Assembly: GCA_904066235.2 (NCBI GenBank) | Contig: CAJFCV020000006.1 | Location: 5,890,001-5,954,000 of the forward strand | Source: Bursaphelenchus xylophilus | Lineage: Eukaryota > Nematoda > Chromadorea > Rhabditida > Aphelenchoididae | Reading direction: 5' to 3' | Length of the DNA: 64,000 nt | Shown here: positions 32,252-41,344 of the stretch, in pieces | How the letters are laid out: every line of letters starts with the position of its first letter | Numbering within the stretch: position 1 is the first letter of the stretch | Notes under the pieces: model-generated | What the model saw: the letters and a program-made list of their open reading frames with translations, nothing else | Database searches by the model: none | Told to the model about the DNA's origin: nothing | Translations under genes and position numbers: made by a program

Positions 32252-35200
32252 ATGCCCAACTTTAATCCATTTGGAGCGCTTCAAGACTTCCTGGCCAAGT
32301 TGTTTTACAGGTAAATTTGAGCTTATTTGAGCCTCAAATTATGCTTGATTTTTGAGTGTTTTAATAAAAAAATTAAATCCATGAATATTCTGATTTCAAA
32401 AACTATGCAAATTTTTCAGATACGGTCTCTACCTCTCACGAAATCCGAATCCATTTATCCTTTGCCCTCTTGTCCTAACTTGTGTCCTTTTGTTGGGTGT
32501 TTTCAACCTAGAAGTGTCAGTAAGTGCCCGTTTTAAATTATGTTTAATGTTTAGGATGATCTCCGCTTCCTTTATTCCCCAGAAAATTCATTATCTCGAT
32601 TCGAATACCAAGTTCACAAAGAGTTTAGTGGAGATTCCATAAATAGCAGCTACATCGCTGTAGCCATAGAATCCGCTCACAATGACTCAAATATGTTGAG
32701 GAAGGAAATGGCGGAAGCCATCATTGAGTTCGACAAGTTTGTGCTGCATAATATGACGATACAGTTACCGGATGGAACCAAAAACTTTGGATCAGAGATC
32801 TGCTCGAGGCTGGCCTTGTGTCCGATCAGTAATACTGTCGTTACCATCTTCTTTGAGACCTATTTCAGCGAAAAAGTGAGTAGATTTAAATATTTTAATC
32901 TTGTCTTTAGCTAAAAAATGACAGTAGAATTTCGATGGATTGGCCGATCCTAAAGTTTTTCGAGAATAAATTCTTCTTGCCCACCAACTTCTATGGAGTC
33001 GAATTGTACGAACACAAATCCGGATTCGAAAAGATTAAGGATATCCAGACAGTCCATCTGGTTTATTATATCTCTGGGACTGACAAAGCAAGTTCTTTAA
33101 TGTCTATTCAACCTTTAATTAACTTTAGTACACGGCTGAAGAAGTGGGCAAAGCTGTTGATCTTTCGTTGAGAGAAGCTTTGGCTGAGAGAAAAGAAAAT
33201 CTCCGCTCCGCGATGTTTAGTCTGCAGATATTGAAGGATGAGATGCAAAAGAATACCACTTACACTCTACCATTCATTTCTTTAACTGTGTTCTTGCTCA
33301 TATCTTTTACAATCGGTTCTTGGTGAGATCTTTTTGTCATGGATAATATGTATAATTTACATAATACGATGACTAATATAACATTTAGTATGACCGGAGA
33401 TTGGATCACATCGAAGCCGATCGAAGCCTTGATGGGAATAATGACAAGTTCTTTGGCCATTGGCAGTGCCTCAGGGCTTCTCTTTTCGCTGGGCGTCCCC
33501 TACATCTCTCAGGTCACTGTAATGCCATTCTTGGCCTTTGCTATTGGAGTTGATGATACTTATGTGATGTTGGGAGCATGGCAAGATACAAAAAGAAATC
33601 TGCCTCCGGAAAAAAGGATGGCCTTGAGTTTAGAGGAAGCTGGGACTGCAATTTCTGTGACATCGCTCACCTCGATATTATCCTTTGGCATCGGGACCTT
33701 CAGCACAACTCCAGCCATTTCCATTTTCTGCAAATTCATCGCCGTCGCTGTCTTTTTTGATTATCTTTATCAGGTGATACCATATCGTCTAATACATACC
33801 TATTCTTTTCCAGATCACCTTCTTTGCTGCAGTTATGGCCTTAGGCGGTAGAAGAGAAGCGGCTGGATATCACTGTGTATTTGTTTGGAGGAAAATGGGG
33901 AAAGATGCTATCGCAAGAGTAGGAAATCCTCTCCAAATGGTATATTATTTTAGGCCAAAGCGACCAACTTCACATCGCCCACCCACAACCTTTTTGCCAA
34001 TTACTTGGCTCCATTTTTATGCAAAAGTTACACCCGTCTTTTTTTTGGTGTCATCTATGGAATATATATTTTCCTCGCCTTTTACGGCTGTTCTCTCCTC
34101 AAACCGAATCTCACACCCTCTCGTTTACTAGTCGATGATTCCCCTTTAACTTACTACCTTCAATTGGCCGAATCCAGAATCTGGTCGGAAGGCGTGGTTG
34201 GCCGAGTTTATGTCAACAAAGCGCCTGACTTTAGCACAAATCCAGAAGAGCTGGAAGTCATGTTGAAGATGGTAGAAGAACTGGAGAACACCCCCTTTTC
34301 GATGGGATATAATTCCACTCAGTTATGGCTTAGGGACTTTAATAATTACCGCCAATACTTTGCTGATGATAATATTAATTTCTACGAGACCCTGAATGCG
34401 TTCCTCGGCATTTCCTTTAACAAGCAATGGAAAGCATTCCTCAGATGGGGAGACAATCCAAATCAGCCGGGCAAAAAGTATGTCGAGAAATTCTTCTTTA
34501 CGACGGCCTTTAAAATACCTGATTGGAATGTGAGAACTGCCTTGTTACTGCAATGGAGGAACATCACGGCCAAATATTCCCAATATCAGGCGTTAGTTTT
34601 TGATGAGAATAATTTCTTCAGTGATCAGGTAAATTTGTACTTTCGATATAGAACACGACTCGTTTAGATGATTGAGCTAAAATCTACCACATTGAATTCC
34701 CTGGGGACAGCGATCATTGCCATGATGATTGTCTGCATCTTATTCATCGCCGAGACCAGCATTGTTTATTGGGTTACCTTTATTTTGGTGTCTATGGATA
34801 TAGGAGTAGCTGGATACTTGTCTTTATGGGGAGCTGATCTTGATCCGACTACTGTTGTTAACATTTTGGTAAGTCATCTATGCATTCGGCATCCTAGAAA
34901 ATCAATCTGTTCTTCAAGAAATGTCTTGGAGAATTGATGTCAATTGTTACACTTGTACAACTGGTTGACCTCGGTGGTTACATAGTCATCCTAGTTTATT
35001 TTTAGATGAGTATTGGTCTTTGTATTGACTTCGCCACTCATGTTGGCTACCGTATCTACCGCAGTCCCTACACAGATCCGGACGAGCGCCTCAAAGATGC
35101 AATTGGAGCCATTGGTTGGCCCGTTGTCCAGGCTGGTCTGAGCACTTTCTTGGCCATCATTGTGATGATGTTGGTCCCCTCTAATGTGGTTCGGATGTTT

Positions 35201-35335
35201 GCCCGGACCAACGTACTTGTAGTCTGCACCGGCCTTTTCCATGGGATCTTCCTTTTGCCCATCATCGTCCGATCTTTCTGCACCATCAAAAATGAATCCA
35301 CGGAGTTCGAAAAAGAGGGTATAAAACAACACTGA
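32252..35335 (+). CDS. Patched-related (PTR) sterol-sensing-domain membrane protein
   Basis: Twelve-helix RND/Patched-superfamily protein of the nematode PTR class, whose members act in moulting, cuticle and apical membrane traffic. About ten exons give roughly 850 residues. An N-terminal helix (FILCPLVLTCVLLLGVFNLE) is followed by the ectodomain (DDLRFLYSPENSLSRFEYQV) and the sterol-sensing domain (PIEALMGIMTSSLAIGSASG, MPFLAFAIGVDDTYVMLGAW, TAISVTSLTSILSFGIGTFS). The second half repeats the plan with MSIGLCIDFATHVGYRIYRS and a final GLSTFLAIIVMMLVPSNVV. Both RND-type acidic motifs in helices 4 and 10 (GVDDTYV and GLCIDFATH) are intact, so transport function is plausible. The intron at 33088-33128 has a GC donor. 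The stop follows EKEGIKQH. Confidence 0.9.
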
Positions 35336-35421
35336 TCATAACATACATATTCATGTTATGCATAGCATATTTATTTACATCTAGAGAATAAAAGTTAGCC
35401 TGTGATTACAAGGTTCAAGTG

Positions 35422-36111
35422 TCATCGCCAAACCGAAGTATTTGAAGAAGCAGAAGAGAGTTGTTTCGGGGAATGAGGTACTGATAAATGGCCATTACTT
35501 TGATTATGATGGTGCTCATCATAATGCGAGCCATGTTTTCGATGAATATGATCGAGAAGGAAGGAGGAATGGAGGAAGATCTTCGAACATTCCTGACACT
35601 AAAATACGCAAATAGAATAAGTAGTAATAGACCCACTCTGAACAAATCTCTGGCCGTTTCTTGTTCCGTTAAACTCTTCTTGAAGAAGTCATTCTCTTTG
35701 TAAACTTTTTTGCATTTCTCTTTTTCTAAAGTCAGCTTTTTCACCAGTTCATTTTGGCTCTGCAGGATGTAGAGAAGTTGTAATTGAGCTATCCGGAACA
35801 TCTTCAGGAGTCTGGCGTTAGTCCAGTTCTCATCCTGAAATATTGATCATACATGATATCTAGTATAATACCAATTTTTAGAAGAAAATTAACTTACTTT
35901 AATATCTGCTTTACAAAACACTACCGAAGCCAAAGCGCTCTGAAGGATATCATAGGTCCCAATTCCTTTTTCCAGTAAAGGAATACTTATTTCATCTAAA
36001 GAGAATATTAATGTAAATCGTTATATCATCAAAAGGCAGTTATACAAAAATATTCGGCTTACCGATCAATTTCCAATCCGGTAAATCAAATTTCTCGTCA
36101 AGATCTTCCAT
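35422..36111 (-). CDS. Miniature DZIP1/Iguana-like protein
   Basis: Four exons (36111-36063, 35995-35898, 35834-35637, 35598-35422) encode 173 residues. The N-terminal DZIP1 homology region is recognisable: FDLPDWKLIDEISIPLLEKG, LQSALASVVFCKADIKD, LKMFRIAQLQLLYILQSQNE. A coiled segment (KKLTLEKEKCKKVYKENDFF) and a single C2H2 finger follow (CQECSKIFLHSFLLDHIHRK then H, about 116-136), then a His/Ser-rich tail. In vertebrates DZIP1 works at the ciliary basal body and transition zone in proteins of about 800 residues; here only the conserved core remains. The last intron (38 nt) could also be read through in frame, giving a hydrophobic tail without the finger; the spliced form is preferred because it restores the zinc finger. 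An X-box lies 44 bp before the ATG. Confidence 0.75.
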
Positions 36112-36154
36112 TTTCTCCGAATAAAATAATTTGGGAACCTAAAAAAAGGCCCAG

Positions 36155-36168
36155 GTAACCATAGAGAC
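36155..36168. promoter_or_regulatory. X-box (RFX/DAF-19 site) of the DZIP1-like gene
   Basis: GTAACCATAGAGAC fits the X-box consensus GTHNYYATRRNRAC at every defined position. It lies 44 bp before the ATG of the DZIP1-like gene, within the range usual for nematode ciliary genes. Orientation is opposite to the gene, which is acceptable for this near-palindromic site. Confidence 0.65.
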
Positions 36169-37206
36169 AGTCTCGAAGGGTAAGTAAATCTAGAATGACA
36201 TCTGCTGTTTGAGTAAAAAGAGTTCGGGGGAAAACAATTTGAATTCCGGGGGATTGGGGCGGAAACTTTAGAATATTTGAGAAGAAAAAAGGAAATTGCG
36301 TAATGTTTCGCAAAATGTAAAGTCGTTATTAAAAAAAACAAAACTTTTTTGCATAATAAATAACATAGAAAACCCGAATTTTCTTAAACATATAAACTTC
36401 CCTTATAAGTATAAATAAAAAATTTAAAAGTGATTCTGAAATTACTAATAGGTAATTTTTGTTTTTGGCACTCGAGAAATTTACTTATATACAAGTACAG
36501 GGTGTTCCTAGAATTATGGAAAAAACTATTCATTAATAACATTGTGCTCGGTGGTCCAATCCGAAATTTTTTTTTTGCATTTTACAGGAAACCGTTGGAG
36601 TTTTTAGAATCAACAAAAATTTTTTTCTTTTATCGGCGGAGACTTTGGTAATCCTCCTTGAATTTGGCGGAGTGTTTTTTTTCCTTTGACTTTGGAGAGT
36701 CAAAATTGGCTAAAACCAAAACGTATGGTATTCCTGGTGGCATGGCGCCTAAACAAATACGACTTATTACGTCTTCGGTCCACTGGGAGACGAAAAAAAG
36801 GCAGTTCGGCGGAGAAATCGGCGGAGAAAAAAATGAAACCATTTTTACAGCCTCGTTTGTGAAAGAAACACTCCGCCGAATTTAAGGCGGATTGAAGTCT
36901 CCGCCGATAAAACAAAAATTTTATTTTTGATTCTAAAAACTCCAAGGTTTTTCTGCAAAATGCAAGAAAAATGTTTCGGATTGGGCCACCGAGCACAAAG
37001 TTATTAACGAATAGTTTTTTCCATAATTCTTGGAACACCCTGTACTATAGTCAGTATGTAAATCCCAGTTCCCTGTCTCCAAAAAAGTAATGTACAGGAA
37101 AAACATCCGAAAATCCAAAAATCAAAAATGCATAAAATCAAGAAAATCTTGCATAAAATTATAATAAAAACTCAAATTCAAAAAAAATCATTTGATCGAA
37201 ATTCAA
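36169..37206. promoter_or_regulatory. Divergent intergenic region containing a MITE
   Basis: Lies between the divergent starts of the DZIP1-like and four-helix membrane protein genes. Apart from the MITE at 36498-37042 I see only AT-rich sequence. Confidence 0.5.
36498..37042. mobile_element. Tc1/mariner-type MITE
   Basis: Starts CAGGGTGTTCCTAGAATTAT and ends ATAATTCTTGGAACACCCTG. TA lies on both sides (36496-36497 and 37043-37044). The inverted arms extend over 150 bp each, with shared internal GCTCGGTGG and CGGCGGAGACTT blocks. The 545-bp element has no transposase. TA duplication and the CAGGGTG end suggest a Tc1/mariner relative. Confidence 0.8.
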
Positions 37207-38140
37207 ATGCCAGAAGTCGGCCGTCACCAAAAAACCTACTCCGTTCGCCCAGTGGAAGTTGTTCGTTCAGCTAGTGCAACCTCTGTTTCTGAAACACGAA
37301 TCGATCTCCCACCCGTACTAAACGGCAAATCCCCTAAGGGCCGACGTCGGTCCAGATGTCTAGACTGTTATGTTGTGCTTTTGGTCGGTTTTAATCTACT
37401 TTTCTATACTGTTTATGATATTTTTAGTTGACCATCAGCACCGTATTCCTCTTGACTGGAGCTAGTCTGAGTTTTACCGAGTTCAGAGAGGGGAAAGTGG
37501 TGCTTTTGCTGGGGGCCCTCGGCCTCGTTCCCACCATTCCATCTCTTTTTCTCCTATCCAGAAGATTAACTGACCCCAATGATGGTAAGACGATCACTGC
37601 AGAGGATCTTATATAATGTTACAGTAATCCAAGTGTACTGTTCGTTGTCATATGCGGTTGGAACTGTCTGTATTTTGAGTATCTATCATGTCTGGAAGGT
37701 CGAAGGATACAAGAAAAACAAGTTCACCATCTTTTTGAACTCTCTCTTCGCTTTGTTACTCTTCTTGAGCAGTCTTACTGTGCAGTGCTTTAGAATTACT
37801 GAGGTCAAAAGTAAGTTCGAAAATTAAAAAATATATATTTTTAGATCAAAGTGAGAAAGAGAAAAATGGAAATTTGAAGAAGGAGAAGAGCCCAGAGAAG
37901 AAGGGAAAGAAAAAGCAGAACAATACGAAGAGTGAAGAGAGCCAAAAGAAGGGGAAGAAGAACAAACAGAGAAAACCCGAAAACAGAAACAAGTCTTCAG
38001 TAAGTTGACCTATCGTTAAAAATTACAGTCATGTAATTACAAAATGTTTTGACGATCCCATTTTTTAATTTCAGAAATCCAGTTCCAAATTCTCGGCTAA
38101 ATCCATGAAATCCTCCGTAGAAATCAATAAATGTTTGTAA
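37207..38140 (+). CDS. Four-helix membrane protein with Lys-rich tail
   Basis: Five exons starting at ATG 37207 (MPEVGRHQKTYSVRPVEVV). A basic, Ser-rich N-terminus is followed by paired helices (CYVVLLLTISTVFLLTGASL, GKVVLLLGALGLVPTIPSLF), a loop, and two more (VYCSLSYAVGTVCILSIYHV, TIFLNSLFALLLFLSSLTVQ). The C-terminus is a highly charged Lys/Glu/Asn/Gln stretch (KKEKSPEKKGKKKQ) ending VEINKCL. The first helix pair, with a VLLLGALGLVP hairpin, recalls the TMEM230/TMEM134 fold, but the PG-Y-LRIA signature is absent, so I do not assign the family. The stop codon lies only 7 bp from the stop of the convergent dehydrogenase gene. Confidence 0.6.
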
Positions 38141-38147
38141 ATTATTT

Positions 38148-39335
38148 TTATTTGATAATCATTTTTTGTGGCTTTGGGATTCCTCGTATTTTATGGATGA
38201 TTTGAATAATAAAATCTTGTAAATTAGCTGGTAGAAGAGAAAATGGGTAAAAGATTGTGTAATAATCCCAGCCAACCGGATATCTTGCCTTAGGGTATTG
38301 ACTGGTGAGAGCGTGGAAGTAAGCGTCGACTACAAGGTCAGTTCGAGTAGAACAGATCAGATCCAGGATGTCATAGGTGGTTTGGCTAACTGAAATTCGC
38401 ATAAAGTGTCAGAATCTGTCATAAACTTACCGGAATTTAATTTTTTATATTTTGATTCTACTTACATTTGCTGAAAAACGCGTCTCCGTATTCCTCTTTA
38501 ATTGCCTGAGGCAATTGCTTCCATTGTTTTTGTATCCTGGCTTCGTTAATCTCGGGCGAGGCCAATGCAGTTCTAAAGAAGCCCGGCTCCAATGTGGATA
38601 CGGTAACTCCAAATTGTTTGTATTCAGTTCTGTAGTTTTACAGTATATAAATTGAGTAGAAATCTTACCGAATAGCATCCGAAAAGGCATTTACTCCATG
38701 TTTTGATGCCGAATATGGGGCTAGACCGCCAAAAGAAACAATTCCCATCACACTGGCCACGTTTACAATCCTCCCTCTGTACAAGTTGATTGAGTTGTTA
38801 CCAGATGGTAGTCTTACTTATTTTGTTTTACAAGGTCTTTAAAAGCATGCGTAACTCTGATAACTCCGAACAAATTCACTTCAAATGTGGATTTGTAAGA
38901 TTCCAACGTTAGCCAATCATCGAATCCAACCTCCCCCACAACTCCAGCATTGTTTACAACTCCATCAAGTCCATTGCAATCTAACAGTTTTGTGATTTGA
39001 GCCTTGGCGTTGGCCACAGAGTCATCTGAAGTTACATCCACCTTGATTCCATGGAGGATTCCACTGGGAGAAGTCTTGGCTTTATTTTCAATATCAGTGA
39101 GTCCCTAAATTGCGATAATTTAACCCCAATTAGATACCTCGTCAGTCAAACAGCCGGCAAACACAGTCATACGATGCCTCAGGCATTTCAAGGCCAGATC
39201 ATGACCAAATCCACTGTCACAACCGGTGATAAAAACAGTCTTTCCCGTTACATCTGGTAACTGGTCAAGCAACGAGTATATCCCTTTATAAAGAAGCACT
39301 GCTATCAAGAATACGAGTATTATTTCCCAAATCAT
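38148..39335 (-). CDS. Short-chain dehydrogenase/reductase, membrane-anchored (RDH/17beta-HSD6 type)
   Basis: NAD(P)-dependent oxidoreductase of the classical SDR family, most like retinol dehydrogenase and 17-beta-hydroxysteroid dehydrogenase type 6 proteins acting on retinoids or steroids at the ER. An N-terminal anchor (MIWEIILVFLIAVLLYKGIY) precedes the cofactor motif TVFITGCDSGFGHDLA (TGxxxGxG). Then come KVDVTSDDS, LDGVVNNAGVVGEVG (NNAG), RIVNVASVMGI and the catalytic PYSASKHGVNAF (Tyr-x-x-x-Lys), followed by VSTLEPGFFRT. The C-terminal substrate-binding part (TYDILDLICSTRTDLVVDAY, YYTIFYPFSLLPANLQDFII) fits the RDH subgroup. All catalytic residues are intact. The gene shares a 268-bp divergent promoter with the IFT46 gene. 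Confidence 0.9.
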
Positions 39336-39535
39336 TTTTGAATAGAATCGCCTCTAGGCATGTTTTTCGAGTTCTTATCAGTTGTTCCATGTTTAATATT
39401 CCCGAATGAAAATATTTTTATGGTCTGTAAAATCTTGTTAACGGAGTTTTACGTAGGTTTAGTAGTATGTTAATGATTCAAAAGTAAAGAATTTTGACTA
39501 GCATTCATAAAATACGTTCTTGAAGACATTTTTAA

Positions 39536-39549
39536 GTCACCATGACAAC
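39536..39549 (+). promoter_or_regulatory. X-box (RFX/DAF-19 site) of the IFT46 gene
   Basis: GTCACCATGACAAC matches the X-box consensus GTHNYYATRRNAAC at every defined position and lies 54 bp before the IFT46 ATG (39603). The internal ATG belongs to this site; a frame starting there ends out of frame in exon 2 and is not the start. Confidence 0.75.
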
Positions 39550-39602
39550 CCAGAAATTCTCCGAACGGGTTTATTTCCAAGGCTGGTACGGGATTTCTGG
39601 CC

Positions 39603-41344
39603 ATGGCCGATTGGAGCAAGGAAATCCGTTCAAGCGAGCAGGTAAAGCCCCCTTTCTCCTAAAGGGCATTCCATGTTTTAGTCGGATTTAACGCCCAATA
39701 ATTTTGAGCCAGATTTGGACGACTTTGAGCGCCAAGAAAAGGAGATCCAAGACCAACTTCTCAGGGAAAACCCCTCAGGCAACGACCCCAATCGAGATAT
39801 TAACACGATTCTCGAGGCCAATGAAGACGAATTCACCTCGGATTCAGTCCAGAATCGACAACTGTCGGTACGTATTGTGTAGTTGTGCAGCACCGTCTTC
39901 TAGCCTCTTACAACTTTCTATTATAATTTTCAAATTGTATGTTTTACAACGCATAACCACCTTTGCGTGTCTGATTTGGTAATTTTTACTGAATGGAAGG
40001 TCTATTGGCTATTAAAAGAGTATAATAATTAATCTCTGAATAACAAAATTACTGCAAAGGTAATCCCCGTAAAGTAAAAACTAGTGAAAGGACGGCTTTT
40101 ATTTGGTTATTTTAGGGTCTAAAGGAGAACTCGCTGGAAATTAATTATTCGGACGAGTCGGATTACCCGGACGGTAAGTGAATGCAAGCCTGGGGACACT
40201 AATATCACAAGAGTTTTATCCAGGTTATCCCCCAAAATCCGAGGACCCTCCGCCCGCTTACAGCAAGGATCAGAAGGAAGAATCGCCTGCGGCGAAAAAG
40301 ATCTCCGATGCCATGGATGGAGAAAGGGGGATCCAGGATGCCATGAGCGGGTTGGTCAGAGTGGGTGAGTGGTCGAAACTATCGCAGTAGAGGTTACAAC
40401 ACTAATTGTCATCATTTAGGTGGAATGGCGGCAGCTGTAGCAACTTCTGCTGGAGTAGATTCTCCGAGATCAGATGACACCACAAACAGTTTCGGCAACT
40501 ACAGAGATGACATTAGAGATCAACAGAATCCCACTTTCACAGAGTTGGCCCCCACTCACCGGCTCTCAACCGGCGTAAAAGAGCTCTTCCATTTGGTCGA
40601 GGACTTCGAGGCCGACCGAATTGATATTCCATCTCAACTAAAACCCTTTCTCCTTGATTACTTGCCGGCAGTGGGGGATGTGGACCCCTTCCTGAAAATT
40701 CCCCGGCCTGACGGATTAGAAGATCATCTTGGATTAATCGAATTAGACGAGCCGGCCCCGCAGCAGTCAGATTCGACGATTGTGGACATGAAGTTGAGGC
40801 AGGCCAAAAATGTTATTTCTAAAGAAGCTGACGCCCCGGCCAAGAGATTGGAGCGGGCCGACAAGAATACGGATCAGATCGACTCTTGGATCAAGGATAT
40901 CAAGGTGCCATCATCTTTACTGGAAAATAATTTTATTTTTTTTAGGATTTGCGAAGAAACAAAATCCCTGATCGGGTAAACTATGAAAAACCAATGCCAG
41001 ATTTGGAGAAATTAATGCAAGAATGGCCCCCGGAGATGGATACTTTCCTTCAAAATCTAAAGGTAGGCGACTAGCAGTTCAAGTCGGTATTGGTTGCATA
41101 ATATTGATCACTCGAATTGCATAATTTCCAGCTTCCATCAGCCTCGTTGGATTGCACCACCGAAGAGTATGCGGACATTTGCCTGAGCATAATGGATATC
41201 CCCGTTCACAAAAACAAACTCCACTCTCTTCATGTCTTCTTCTCCCTGTACATGGAGTTCAAAAATTCCCAGCATTTCCGTCAACTGGCCTCAAATCATG
41301 GCCTAAAGCAAGATGATGTGGCCATGGATCGTCTGGAATTGTGA
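39603..41344 (+). CDS. dyf-6: IFT46 / DYF-6 intraflagellar transport protein
   Basis: Subunit of the IFT-B complex that carries cargo along cilia. The ATG at 39603 (MADWSKEIRSSEQ) splices 39641 to 39682 (SDLTPNNFEPDLDDFERQEK). The acidic, Pro-rich N-terminal half is variable as in all IFT46 proteins. The conserved C-terminal domain starts STGVKELFHLVEDFEADRID and continues LKPFLLDYLPAVGDVDPFLK, IPRPDGLEDHLGLIELDEP, RNKIPDRVNYEKPMPDLEKL, MQEWPPEMDTFLQNLKLPSA and EEYADICLSIMDIPVHKNKL. The C-terminus (HVFFSLYMEFKNSQHF) matches the family end. Total roughly 420 residues. The upstream X-box predicts RFX/DAF-19 control in ciliated neurons. Confidence 0.92.

Noticed and set aside
39541..39641. Upstream ATG at 39541 as the IFT46 start
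   Set aside because: Its frame meets a stop soon after the first splice. The ATG is inside the X-box. The frame from 39603 runs cleanly into the IFT46 protein.
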